From Firmicutes bacterium ADurb.Bin193 (GTDB lineage Bacteria > Bacillota > Clostridia > Monoglobales > Firm-18), in the NCBI GenBank assembly GCA_002070105.1, contig MWCQ01000002.1, positions 62,001 to 126,000 on the forward strand: a DNA stretch of 64,000 nucleotides, written 5' to 3'. Every line of letters begins with the position of its first letter. Within the stretch, counting starts at the first letter, position 1. Shown here piece by piece: positions 55,710-64,000 of this stretch. The position numbers and the translations under genes were made by a program. A model generated the notes under the pieces. That model saw only the letters and a list, made by a program, of their open reading frames with translations. It did no database searches and had not been told where the DNA came from.

Positions 55710-56872
55710 ACATAAAGAGTATGCTATCCCCTGCGGTGACAGGCATGAAGCCGTCGGGGATAAGAAAGTTTTTCGACATTGTGTCTACAATGCCCGATGC
55801 GATTTCTCTCGGCGTGGGCGAGCCTGATTTTGTCACGCCCTGGCATATTCGCGATGCCGGTATTTATTCGCTTGAAAAGGGGAAAACCTATTATACCTCC
55901 AACAGCGGGCTTTTGGAGCTTCGCGAGGAGATTTGCAATTATCTCGCCCGCCGGTTCGGCGTCAGTTACGCCCCCGAAGGCGAGGTTGTTGTTACAGTGG
56001 GGGGAAGCGAGGCGATTGACCTTTGTATCCGCGCGCTTATTTCGCCCGGGGACGAGGTTTTGATTCCCGAACCGAGCTTTGTGTGCTATACACCCTGCAC
56101 ACAGCTTGCGGGGGGTGTTCCCGTACCCATTGTAACTAAAGCGGAGGATAATTTTAAGCTTACGCCAAAGGCGCTTAAAGCGGCGATTACCCCGCGCACA
56201 AAGCTTCTTATCCTTCCCTTCCCCAACAACCCCACAGGGGCGGTTATGACAGAGGATGACCTTCGCGGGATTGCCGATGTTTTGAGAGATACAAATATCT
56301 TTGTGCTTTCGGATGAAATATATGCGGAGCTTACATACGGCATGAGGCATTTTTCTTTTGCGCATATAAAGGGTATGAAGGAGCGCACCATTCTTGTAAG
56401 CGGGTTTTCGAAGGCTTTTGCGATGACGGGCTGGCGGCTTGGGTATGCCTGCGGGCACAAGGACATTATTTCAGCAATGACCAAAATACATCAGTATGCC
56501 ATTATGAGCAGTCCCACAACAAGCCAGTTTGCGGCGATTGAGGCTATGAAAAACGGCGAGGCCGATGCGGAGGAAATGGCGGCGGAGTATGACCACCGCC
56601 GAAGGATAATTCTTGAGGGTATCAGGCAGATAGGGCTTTCATGCTTTGAGCCTTTCGGGGCGTTTTATATCTTCCCCGACATCACCGTTACGGGTATGGA
56701 TTCCGAAGAGTTTTGCGAAGCTCTTTTAAGGGAGGAAAAGGTTGCGGTCGTTCCCGGAACGGCTTTCGGCAGCAGCGGCGAGGGATTTGTAAGATGCTCA
56801 TACGCTTACTCCATATCCTCTATAAATAAGGCGCTTGAGAGAATAGACCGTTTTGTGTCAAGGCATAAATAG
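55706..56872 (+). CDS. PLP-dependent aminotransferase, class I/II fold
   Basis: This 388-residue enzyme has the motifs GVGEPDFVTPWHIRDA, FPNNPTGAVM and the PLP lysine in SGFSKAFAMTGWRLGY near residue 232. It resembles PatA/aspartate-aromatic aminotransferases of Bacillota. It overlaps an Lrp regulator by 4 bp, an arrangement that suggests amino-acid-responsive control. Exact substrate unknown. Confidence 0.92.
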   Translation: MNIKSMLSPAVTGMKPSGIRKFFDIVSTMPDAISLGVGEPDFVTPWHIRDAGIYSLEKGKTYYTSNSGLLELREEICNYLARRFGVSYAPEGEVVVTVGGSEAIDLCIRALISPGDEVLIPEPSFVCYTPCTQLAGGVPVPIVTKAEDNFKLTPKALKAAITPRTKLLILPFPNNPTGAVMTEDDLRGIADVLRDTNIFVLSDEIYAELTYGMRHFSFAHIKGMKERTILVSGFSKAFAMTGWRLGYACGHKDIISAMTKIHQYAIMSSPTTSQFAAIEAMKNGEADAEEMAAEYDHRRRIILEGIRQIGLSCFEPFGAFYIFPDITVTGMDSEEFCEALLREEKVAVVPGTAFGSSGEGFVRCSYAYSISSINKALERIDRFVSRHK

Positions 56873-56929
56873 GTTATATAGTATATTACCTCTGTTTTCG
56901 GAATATCCATTAAACAGGGGGTGATTTTG

Positions 56930-57334
56930 GTGACTAAGCGGGTTGTTATTACTACGACTATATTTTCGCTTATCGTTGTTTCCCTGGTTTTTGTTGCGGC
57001 GACAGCACCTATCGGCTCCGCCGAAAAAGCCGCCGCATTTGTGCAAAGCCTCGGCTGGATTATTGACGAAAAGCCGATAGAGTCCGCCTTTGTCGACATT
57101 CCGAAGGTGTTTGACAGTGTCTATGAGAATTACAACGCTCTTCAAAAGGAAGCGGGCTTTGACCTTTCGGAGTACAGGGGAAAGCGTGTTATGCGGTATA
57201 CCTTTGCGGTTAAAAACTTTGACGGTGAAGAAAATGTTAGAGCGAATGTCCTGACATACAGAGGAAAAATTATCGGGGGCGATTTGATGACCGTCGCCAT
57301 CGACGGCTTTATGATTCCCCTGAAAAAGCGGTGA
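56930..57334 (+). CDS. DUF4830-like small membrane-anchored or secreted protein
   Basis: The start is taken at GTG 56930, 9 bp after AGGGGG; GTG 56921 is also in frame but adjoins that site. The 134-residue protein has an N-terminal hydrophobic segment (ITTTIFSLIVVSLVFVAA), then a soluble domain with FVQSLGWIIDEKPIESAFVD and YTFAVKNF. It resembles DUF4830 proteins of Clostridia; no known function. It overlaps or abuts the pseudouridine synthase gene. Confidence 0.7.
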   Translation: MTKRVVITTTIFSLIVVSLVFVAATAPIGSAEKAAAFVQSLGWIIDEKPIESAFVDIPKVFDSVYENYNALQKEAGFDLSEYRGKRVMRYTFAVKNFDGEENVRANVLTYRGKIIGGDLMTVAIDGFMIPLKKR

Positions 57335-57339
57335 GCTTT

Positions 57340-58038
57340 ATGGAGCGGCTTGACAAAATCCTTTCAAACATGGGTTTTGGTACGCGAAAAGAGGTTAAAC
57401 AGCTTATAAAGAACAAAGAGGTCAGCGTAGACGGCGTTACCGCTGTTTGCCCTGACCTTAAAGTTGACCCCGATAAGAGTGAGATAGCGGTAAAAAACGA
57501 GCCTTTGATTTATAAAAAGCATATTTATCTTATGCTTAACAAGCCGAAGGGATATGTTAGCGCAACGCAGGACAACCTCCATAAAACCGTTGCGGATCTG
57601 GTCCCCGAAAGGTTTTCGCACTATAAGCCGTTCCCCGTCGGGCGGCTTGACATAGATACTGAAGGGTTTGTGCTTTTGACAAACGACGGCGCCTTGGCGC
57701 ATGAGCTTGCCGCGCCCAAAAGGCATGTACCCAAAACATATTTTGCTATGATTGACGGGGAGATATCGCAAAACGATATTTCGGTCTTTCAAAGCGGCAT
57801 TGTTTTGGATGACGGATACAAAACCCTGCCCGCCGTCCTGAAAAAGTCGGGGGACGGGGTATTTGTTACAATATATGAGGGAAAGTTCCATCAGATAAAA
57901 AGGATGTTTAAGGCACTCGGCAAAAATGTGACATATTTAAAGCGCATTAAAATCAGCGGATTGGAGCTTGACCCGGACTTGAAACCGGGCGAGACAAGAG
58001 AAATTACCGAGGAGGAGCAAAAGAAGCTATGGACATAA
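57340..58038 (+). CDS. rsuA: 16S rRNA pseudouridine synthase, RsuA family
   Basis: From the ATG at 57340 the protein has 232 residues; the in-frame GTG at 57331 overlaps the upstream stop. An N-terminal S4 domain (ERLDKILSNMGFGTRKEVKQ) is followed by the catalytic domain with the active Asp in GRLDIDTEGFVLLTNDG and the C-terminal KFHQIKRMFKALG. It probably modifies U516 of 16S rRNA. It overlaps tex by 10 bp. Confidence 0.9.
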   Translation: MERLDKILSNMGFGTRKEVKQLIKNKEVSVDGVTAVCPDLKVDPDKSEIAVKNEPLIYKKHIYLMLNKPKGYVSATQDNLHKTVADLVPERFSHYKPFPVGRLDIDTEGFVLLTNDGALAHELAAPKRHVPKTYFAMIDGEISQNDISVFQSGIVLDDGYKTLPAVLKKSGDGVFVTIYEGKFHQIKRMFKALGKNVTYLKRIKISGLELDPDLKPGETREITEEEQKKLWT

Positions 58039-60191
58039 TAAAAAGGCTTGCGGACGAATTCGGAATCAAACGCTCTCAGGTTGAAAGCGCCGTAGAGCTT
58101 ATCGACGGGGGAAACACCATCCCCTTTATTGCGCGTTACAGAAAAGAGGTTACGGGCGGGCTTGACGACCAGCTTTTGAGGGAGCTTTACGACCGTCTTA
58201 CCTATCTTCGTGCGATAGAGGCAAGGAAAGAAGAGGTTAAACGCCTGATAGCCGAACAGGACAAGCTAACCGACGAGCTTTGTGAGCTTATTGACAAAGC
58301 CGAAAAACTTGCGGAAATCGAGGATATTTACCGCCCCTACCGCCCCAAGCGCCGCACAAGGGCGACCATTGCTAAGGATAAGGGGCTTGAGCCTTTGGCG
58401 GATTTGGTTTTTTCGCAAACTCTTTTTGAGGGCGCATTAGAGGATATATGCCTTCCGTACATAGACCCCGAAAAGGGAGTAAACACTGCGGAGGAGGCGC
58501 TTTCGGGGGCAATGGATATTATCGCCGAGGCGGTTTCGGACAATGCGGAGTATCGAAAATTTATAAGGGAATACACATTCAATGCGGGCATAATCTCGTC
58601 AAAGGCGACAGGCAGGGATGAAACGGACAAAAAGCGTGATGTTTATAAAATGTACCACGATTTTTCGGAGCCCGTAAAAAAAATCGCAGGCCACAGGGTT
58701 CTTGCAATTAACAGAGGCGAGAACGAAGGGTTTTTAACCGTTAAAATAGATACGGACGAGGCAGGAGTCTTGTCCTATCTTCAAAAAAAACTTATTCCCC
58801 AAAGACGAAGCATTACAAGCGAGTATGTCGAGCTTGCCGCCGCAGACGCGTATAAACGCCTTATTGCACCGAGCATTGAAAACGAAATTCGCAACCACCT
58901 GACCGATTCCGCGCAGGAGGGCGCAATGCGCGTTTTTTCGGAAAATCTTAAAAAGCTTTTGCTTCAGCCTCCCGTTAAGGACAAGGTAGTTATGGGGCTT
59001 GACCCTGCGTACAGGACAGGGTGTAAAATCGCAGTCGTCGACGGGACGGGGCGCTTGCTCGACACCACCGTCATATACCCCACCCCTCCGCAGTGCAGGG
59101 TTGAGGAGTCAAAAGCAAAACTTAAACAGCTTATAGAAAAGCACGGGGTTGAGCTTATATCCATCGGGAACGGCACGGCATCGAGGGAAAGCGAAATGTT
59201 TGTCGCTGAATTGATAAAGGAGATTGACAGGAAGGTTTTTTATCTTGTTGTAAGCGAGTCGGGCGCGTCGGTTTACTCCGCCTCAAAGCTTGCCGCAGAG
59301 GAGTTCCCTACCCTCGATGTTTCACAGCGAAGTGCGGTTTCAATAGCACGAAGGGTTCAGGACCCGCTTGCAGAGCTTGTCAAGATTGACCCGAAGGCAA
59401 TAGGTGTGGGGCAGTATCAGCATGATATGAATCAAAAACGCCTCGGCGAAGCCCTGGGCGGTGTTGTGGAGGACTGTGTCAACACCGTGGGCGCAGACCT
59501 TAACACAGCTTCTCCCTCCCTCCTTTCGTATGTTTCGGGCATAAACGGCGCAACCGCAAAAAGCATTGTGTCATACAGAGAGGAAAACGGAAGGTTCAAA
59601 AACAGGAAACAGCTTTCAAAGGTTCCCAAGCTCGGTCCCAAGGCTTTTGAGCAGTGTGCGGGTTTTTTGCGCATTGTCGGCGGAGACAACATACTTGACA
59701 ACACTTCCGTCCACCCCGAGTCTTATAAGGCGGCGCAAAAGCTTTTGGAGCTTACGGGATTTACGCTTGATGATGTTAAGGAAGGCAGACTTGGCGGACT
59801 TAAGGAAAAGGCAACAAAAAACATAGCCGAATATGCAAAAGCCTGCGGTGTCGGAATACCGACCCTGCACGATATAATTGACGAGCTTTTAAAGCCCGGG
59901 CGTGACCCGCGTGACAATATAGCGTCGCCCCGGTTTTTAACCGATGTTATGGATATTGACGACTTAAAGCCGGGTATGGTGCTTACGGGAACGGTCCGGA
60001 ATGTCATGGATTTCGGCGCATTCGTGGATATCGGCGTACATCAGGACGGGCTAGTCCATATATCACAGCTTGCCGACAGGTTTGTAAGGCGCCCTTTGGA
60101 TGTCGTTTCCGTCGGAGATATTGTCAAGGTAAGAGTTTTGGAGGTTGACTCCTCCGCAAAAAGGATTTCACTTTCCATGAAGAATGTTTGA
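58029..60191 (+). CDS. tex: Tex family RNA-binding protein
   Basis: The 720-residue protein has the Tex N-terminal helical domain (IPFIARYRKEVTGGLDDQLL), the YqgF/RNase-H-like domain (VMGLDPAYRTGCKIAVVDGTG), helix-hairpin-helix segments (ISRNGA-type NGATAKSIVSYRE) and a C-terminal S1 domain (GTVRNVMDFGAFVDIGVHQDG). It is the bacterial Spt6-like factor linked to transcription and RNA processing. Translationally coupled to rsuA. Confidence 0.96.
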   Translation: MDIIKRLADEFGIKRSQVESAVELIDGGNTIPFIARYRKEVTGGLDDQLLRELYDRLTYLRAIEARKEEVKRLIAEQDKLTDELCELIDKAEKLAEIEDIYRPYRPKRRTRATIAKDKGLEPLADLVFSQTLFEGALEDICLPYIDPEKGVNTAEEALSGAMDIIAEAVSDNAEYRKFIREYTFNAGIISSKATGRDETDKKRDVYKMYHDFSEPVKKIAGHRVLAINRGENEGFLTVKIDTDEAGVLSYLQKKLIPQRRSITSEYVELAAADAYKRLIAPSIENEIRNHLTDSAQEGAMRVFSENLKKLLLQPPVKDKVVMGLDPAYRTGCKIAVVDGTGRLLDTTVIYPTPPQCRVEESKAKLKQLIEKHGVELISIGNGTASRESEMFVAELIKEIDRKVFYLVVSESGASVYSASKLAAEEFPTLDVSQRSAVSIARRVQDPLAELVKIDPKAIGVGQYQHDMNQKRLGEALGGVVEDCVNTVGADLNTASPSLLSYVSGINGATAKSIVSYREENGRFKNRKQLSKVPKLGPKAFEQCAGFLRIVGGDNILDNTSVHPESYKAAQKLLELTGFTLDDVKEGRLGGLKEKATKNIAEYAKACGVGIPTLHDIIDELLKPGRDPRDNIASPRFLTDVMDIDDLKPGMVLTGTVRNVMDFGAFVDIGVHQDGLVHISQLADRFVRRPLDVVSVGDIVKVRVLEVDSSAKRISLSMKNV

Positions 60192-60494
60192 AAGACTGTT
60201 TACGGCTCTGCCTTATGAATAACTTTAGACGATATGATGATTTTCCATAATAAATCACAGGCGTTTTTGACATTTCTCCCAAACTTTTTTCGATTCTTAT
60301 CAAAAACGCCTTATAAATTGGCTTAAAATGGGGTTTTTTACGCGCAAATCCCTTTATTTTGGTGCATTTATGCAAAATACCTAAAACAATAAAATCAATT
60401 TTGTATACTTATGTAATGACACGGACATCTAAATATGGTATATTTATTATGTGCTTTATTGTTTTATGCTTTAATATTTAGGGGGGCGTTTTTG
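60192..60494. other. Gene-free stretch with a long hairpin before the ABC ATPase gene
   Basis: It contains a perfect 12-bp inverted repeat, AGGCGTTTTTGA (60259-60270) and TCAAAAACGCCT (60300-60311), with a 29-nt loop, plausibly the tex terminator. The rest is AT-rich and must hold the promoter of the ATPase gene; no clear consensus seen. Confidence 0.5.
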
Positions 60495-61607
60495 ATGGCA
60501 AGTTTAAAGATGGAAGGCGTTTACAAACGATTTGCCGGCGGAGTTACTGCGGTAAGTGACTTCACTTTGGATATTGATGACAAGGAATTTCTTATTTTGG
60601 TAGGACCCTCAGGCTGCGGAAAATCTACAACTCTTCGTATGATAGCAGGTCTTGAAGAAATCACAGAAGGTGCTATATACATTGACGGCAAACTGGTTAA
60701 TGATATTCCTCCGAAGGACAGGGATATCGCTATGGTTTTCCAAAACTATGCGCTTTATCCGCATATGACCGTTTATGAGAATATGGCTTTCGGACTTAAG
60801 CTTCGCAGAACTCCGAAGGATGAAATAAAAAGGCGTGTTCAAGAGGCTGCGAGAATTCTTGATATTGAGTATCTTCTTCAGAGAAAGCCCAAGGCGCTCT
60901 CCGGAGGTCAGCGCCAGCGTGTTGCTCTCGGTCGTGCGATTGTCAGAAATCCGAAAGTATTTTTAATGGACGAACCGCTTTCAAATCTTGATGCAAAGCT
61001 TAGGGTTCAGATGAGGACAGAAATCGGCAAGCTTCATAAAAACCTTGAAACGACATTTATCTATGTTACCCATGACCAGACCGAGGCCATGACGATGGGT
61101 TCGCGTATCGTTGTTATGAGGGACGGCTTTATTCAACAGGTTGACAGCCCTCAGACGCTGTACGAAAAGCCCTGCAATATGTTTGTCGCAGGCTTTATGG
61201 GAAGCCCGCAAATGAACTTTTTTGATGCTACGCTTGAAAGGAACGACGAAGAATTTTTACTTTCCATGAACGGTAAATACAAGCTTAAGGTTCCCGCAGG
61301 AAAAGTCGTTCCGAAGCTTAAAGATTATATCGGCAAGGTTGTTACGGTCGGCATAAGGCCTGAGCATATACATGATGAGGAGACTTATATTTCCTCGATG
61401 CCCGACAGTACGGTCGATGCGTATGTTGAAACAACCGAGCTTATGGGTGCGGAAACATATTTGTACCTTAAAATCCTTAATGACTCCTTTACCGCAAGGG
61501 TTAACCCGCGTTCAACCGCAAAATACGGAGATACGATTAAGGTTTGTTTTGATATGAATAAAATCCATATCTTTGACAAGGAAACTGAACTCACAATTGT
61601 AAATTAG
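60495..61607 (+). CDS. Sugar ABC transporter ATP-binding protein, MsmX/UgpC/MalK type
   Basis: From the ATG at 60495 (AGGGGGGCG upstream) the protein has 370 residues; the frame up to 60435 is leader. Walker A GPSGCGKST, signature LSGGQRQRVALGRA, Walker B VFLMDEPLSNLDAKLR and the His switch VTHDQTEAMTMG are present, with a C-terminal TOBE regulatory domain. No permease or binding protein lies nearby, so it is likely a shared ATPase that powers several sugar importers, as MsmX does in Bacillus. That would supply uptake for the secreted glycan system. Confidence 0.92.
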   Translation: MASLKMEGVYKRFAGGVTAVSDFTLDIDDKEFLILVGPSGCGKSTTLRMIAGLEEITEGAIYIDGKLVNDIPPKDRDIAMVFQNYALYPHMTVYENMAFGLKLRRTPKDEIKRRVQEAARILDIEYLLQRKPKALSGGQRQRVALGRAIVRNPKVFLMDEPLSNLDAKLRVQMRTEIGKLHKNLETTFIYVTHDQTEAMTMGSRIVVMRDGFIQQVDSPQTLYEKPCNMFVAGFMGSPQMNFFDATLERNDEEFLLSMNGKYKLKVPAGKVVPKLKDYIGKVVTVGIRPEHIHDEETYISSMPDSTVDAYVETTELMGAETYLYLKILNDSFTARVNPRSTAKYGDTIKVCFDMNKIHIFDKETELTIVN

Positions 61608-61659
61608 GATTACGAAAAGATTAATTTTGGCAATAAAACTAAATTTGCTATAACAGCAC

Positions 61660-61698
61660 AAAACACTCAAGCTGAACAAAACGGTTTGAGTGTTTTTT
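61660..61698 (+). terminator. Terminator after the ABC ATPase gene
   Basis: AACACTCAA pairs with TTGAGTGTT, followed by a T-run. Confidence 0.85.
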
Positions 61699-62027
61699 GT
61701 AGGCTCTTTTGCTTATGGATAAGCCCCTATACACTGCCGAAAAATAGACAAGTTTTAGTATCAGGTGTGATTCCTGATGCTATATAGTCACAAGCAAGAA
61801 AAAGCAAGGAGGACAAATTTAATTATACTCCCGTTGCTCTCACATATTTACTATCAACAAAATTGTCTGATTGAAGATAGTTTTTTATAGGTATATCTGT
61901 ACTTTCCGATTGCACTTTGACTTTCTGAAAGGCGTATAGGCTTATTTTATGCTCCTTTAACCGAGATTGTACTATCTTTTGCCCTCGTTGCATAAAATAG
62001 TACAAAAGGCAATAAGGAGGCATTATT
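61699..62027. other. Gene-free stretch before spoIIID
   Basis: No supported gene. A good AAGGAGG at about 61807 is followed by no start codon at useful spacing, suggesting a decayed or deleted gene. A 66-codon minus-strand frame (61823-62023) has no ribosome site. The spoIIID promoter should be here. Confidence 0.45.
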
Positions 62028-62288
62028 GTGAAAATACATATAGAGGAAAGAACTATACAATTGGCACAATATATTATAGATAAAAAGACTACCGTACGCG
62101 ATGCGGCTAAGCGTTTCGGGATAAGTAAAAGTACCGTACATAAGGATTTAACTCAAAGGCTTGTGACTCTTAATCCCGTCCTCGCAGGTGAGGCCCGCGC
62201 AATCCTTGACGAAAACAAGTCGGAGAGGCATATAAGGGGCGGAATTGCCACCAAAAATAAGTATAAAAAAGCCGCATTAGGCAAATAA
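62028..62288 (+). CDS. spoIIID: Sporulation transcriptional regulator SpoIIID
   Basis: The protein has 86 residues from the GTG at 62028, with AAGGAGG 8 bp upstream. The HTH TVRDAAKRFGISKSTVHKDL and the basic tail HIRGGIATKNKYK match SpoIIID, the mother-cell DNA-binding regulator that acts after sigma-E. Its presence is the best direct sign that the organism forms endospores. Confidence 0.95.
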   Translation: MKIHIEERTIQLAQYIIDKKTTVRDAAKRFGISKSTVHKDLTQRLVTLNPVLAGEARAILDENKSERHIRGGIATKNKYKKAALGK

Positions 62289-62325
62289 AGCGCGCTTTTG
62301 CTTATAACAAATGAGCGTAAAGAAA

Positions 62326-62361
62326 AAATCCGCACGATTCAAAATCATGCGGATTTATTTT
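62326..62361. terminator. Terminator between convergent spoIIID and rplQ
   Basis: AAATCCGCA / TGCGGATTT stem with T-rich tails on both strands. Confidence 0.8.
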
Positions 62362-62412
62362 GTAAATTCATATAACATACCGATTCCGGCTTGAAAACCG
62401 AATCAGTATCAA

Positions 62413-62754
62413 TTATACAAGCTCAATTATTGCCATTTCGGCGGCGTCGCCCCTGCGCGGGCCGGTTTTTATGATTCTTGTGTATCCGCCGTTTCTCTCG
62501 GAATATTTGGGAGCAATCTCGTCAAAAAGCTTCTTTACGACATCCTCCTTGGTTATATACTGCATGGCAAGGCGGTATGTGTGAAGCGTATTTGTCTTAC
62601 CCAGCGTAATCATTTTTTCCGCTGTGCTCCTTAATTCCTTTGCACGGGTAACGGTAGTTTCTATCTTTCCGTGCTCCAAAAGCGCAGTCGTCTGACCGCG
62701 GAGCATGGCAATTCTCTGATCGGTGGGTTTGCTGAGCTTTCTGTTAATCGCCAT
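62413..62754 (-). CDS. rplQ: 50S ribosomal protein L17
   Basis: The protein has 113 residues from the ATG at 62754, which has AAGGAGGCA upstream; the open frame to 62856 overlaps rpoA and is rejected. It starts [20 protein letters not shown] and ends with the conserved [23 protein letters not shown]. Last gene of the rpsD-rpoA-rplQ operon here. Confidence 0.97.
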   Translation of the reverse strand: MAINRKLSKPTDQRIAMLRGQTTALLEHGKIETTVTRAKELRSTAEKMITLGKTNTLHTYRLAMQYITKEDVVKKLFDEIAPKYSERNGGYTRIIKTGPRRGDAAEMAIIELV

Positions 62755-62779
62755 CTTATTTGCCTCCTTCCAACAAAAA

Positions 62780-63730
62780 TTAATCTTCTTCCTTAGATAA
62801 TTCCATACCGAAGGCGTGAAGCTTCTGGATAACCTCTTCAAGCGATTTACGCCCAAGATTTCGGACCTTCATCATATCCTCTTCGGTTTTGTTTGTAAGG
62901 TCTTCAACGGTATTTATTCCCGCACGCTTTAAGCAGTTGTAGGAACGAACCGAAAGGTCAAGCTCTTCAATCGTCATTTCAAGAACCTTTTCCTTCTTGC
63001 TGTCTTCCTTTTCTACCATAATCTCTGCATTTCGCGCCTCGTCGGTAAGGTCGATAAAGAGGTTAAGATGCTCGCTTAAGATTTTTGCTCCTAAAGAGAT
63101 CGCATCGTCAGGCTGAATTGTGCAGTCGGTCCAAACCTCTAATGTAAGCTTGTCGTAATCGGTCACCTGACCTACGCGGGTGTTTTCAACCGTGTAGTTC
63201 ACCTTGCGTACCGGAGAGAAAATCGAATCAACCGGTATGGTGCCGATAATGCCCTGATTTGTAACCTTGTTCCTTTCAGCCGAAACATAGCCTCTGCCTT
63301 TGTTAAGCGTGATTTCCATATAAAGCTTTGCATCCTCGTTAAGCGTTGCGATATGAAGGTCTCCGTTTAAAATTTCAACATCCGCATCGGCTTTAATGTG
63401 GCGCGCACAGACTTCGCCTTCGCCCTCTGCCTCGATGTATACAACCTTGGGGCCTTCACCGTATATTTTTGCGCACAGCTCTTTAATATTAAGCACTATT
63501 TCGGTAACATCCTCTTTTACTCCCGGAATTGTCGAAAACTCATGGAGCACACCTTCGATTCTTATTGCCGAAACAGCTACTCCCGGAAGCGAAGAAAGAA
63601 GTATTCTGCGAAGAGAATTTCCGAGAGTTATACCGTAGCCGCGCTCTAACGGCTGTATTTCAAACCTTCCGTATCCTCCGTCGGGACTCATTTCCACACA
63701 TTCTATTGACGGCTTTTCAATTTCTATCAT
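62780..63730 (-). CDS. rpoA: RNA polymerase alpha subunit
   Basis: This 316-residue protein has the N-terminal dimerisation/assembly domain ([36 protein letters not shown]) and the C-terminal domain that binds UP elements and activators ([34 protein letters not shown]). GGAGGGTT precedes the ATG. Length is normal. Confidence 0.98.
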   Translation of the reverse strand: MIEIEKPSIECVEMSPDGGYGRFEIQPLERGYGITLGNSLRRILLSSLPGVAVSAIRIEGVLHEFSTIPGVKEDVTEIVLNIKELCAKIYGEGPKVVYIEAEGEGEVCARHIKADADVEILNGDLHIATLNEDAKLYMEITLNKGRGYVSAERNKVTNQGIIGTIPVDSIFSPVRKVNYTVENTRVGQVTDYDKLTLEVWTDCTIQPDDAISLGAKILSEHLNLFIDLTDEARNAEIMVEKEDSKKEKVLEMTIEELDLSVRSYNCLKRAGINTVEDLTNKTEEDMMKVRNLGRKSLEEVIQKLHAFGMELSKEED

Positions 63731-63801
63731 TTGATAACCCTCCTGTTCTTATTTTGTTTCTCGCACCATAATTCTCCGATATGGCGACTTGAGGGTAACT
63801 A

Positions 63802-64000
63802 TTACTTCGAGTACAACTCGACGATAAGATGCTCTTCAAGCGGAATGTCAATATCATCCCTTGATGCCGCAGCAACAACCTTCGCCGAAAGCGTATTGCG
63901 GTCTAAATCCAGCCACTTCGGAACTACCCTTGATGATGTTGAGTCGAGAATACTCTTAATTTTTTCAGAGTTGCGGCTCTTTTCCTTTATGGAAATAACA
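63802..64000 (-). CDS. rpsD: 30S ribosomal protein S4, C-terminal part (5' end outside window)
   Basis: The last 66 codons are present, ending PLEEHLIVELYSK. The pattern VPKWLDLDRNTLSAKVVAAA and the position upstream of rpoA identify S4, which nucleates 30S assembly and often represses its own operon. Confidence 0.93.
   Translation of the reverse strand, partial: VISIKEKSRNSEKIKSILDSTSSRVVPKWLDLDRNTLSAKVVAAASRDDIDIPLEEHLIVELYSK

Noticed and set aside
61823-62023. 66-codon minus-strand frame before spoIIID
   Set aside because: No ribosome site, no recognisable motif, and it overlaps the spoIIID ribosome region; it could be a decayed gene tail but there is no support.

Overview
The window looks like a chromosomal segment of a spore-forming anaerobe of the class Clostridia (Bacillota). 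Reasons: a SpoIIID regulator, the rpsD-rpoA-rplQ operon order, strong AGGAGG ribosome binding sites, sigma-A promoters with 17-bp spacers, a giant CoA-dehydratase activase fusion, FeoA/FeoB with a small Cys-rich partner, and many secreted wall-type proteins. The exact genus cannot be read from the sequence.

Region 1 (1-21.4 kb) is the most unusual part. On the minus strand, eight tandem paralogous genes (3369-16567) encode a shared C-terminal beta-propeller of about 360 residues. Five copies carry an N-terminal copper-amine-oxidase-N-like domain and three carry an unrelated beta-sandwich domain. One copy has lost its signal peptide, and two copies share a 266-bp identical tract that suggests gene conversion. 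Downstream on the same strand lie an Old-Yellow-Enzyme-type flavin reductase, an SDR dehydrogenase and a partial FAD flavoprotein. An AraC regulator is divergent, and beyond it is a large secreted glycoside-hydrolase-like protein. A CE15-like esterase at 31.9-34.5 kb shares its C-terminal modules. Together these look like a secreted plant-glycan (pectin or hemicellulose) system of unknown specificity.

Region 2 (21.6-31.9 kb) is mostly housekeeping: tRNA-Leu, an S23-type four-helix-bundle gene, rarA, glyA, nth, gdhA, a NagB-like protein lacking a key Asp, trpB2 and a YcdB/SLH-like secreted protein. The trpB2 leader contains (G/U)AG triplets spaced by 2 nt that overlap an antiterminator/terminator pair, which suggests TRAP-type attenuation.

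Region 3 (31.9-43.6 kb) holds the CE15-like esterase, a 1424-aa 2-hydroxyacyl-CoA dehydratase activase-type protein, the feoA-feoB-Cys-rich protein iron locus with two matching DtxR-like operators, and the divergent pair cysK / Rrf2 regulator with two copies of one palindromic operator.

Region 4 (43.9-52.1 kb) is a nitrogen-assimilation block, gltB-gltD-amt-glnK, with two structured leaders that could form pseudoknots.

Region 5 (52.1-55.0 kb) is accessory DNA. Four copies of one short repeat alternate in orientation and bracket two cassettes: a truncated MuF/metallopeptidase phage-type gene, and a cut transposase fragment with small phage-like genes.

Region 6 (55.2-64 kb) is housekeeping: an Lrp regulator with an aminotransferase, a small secreted protein, an RsuA-type pseudouridine synthase, tex, an orphan MsmX/UgpC-type sugar ABC ATPase, spoIIID, and rplQ, rpoA and partial rpsD.
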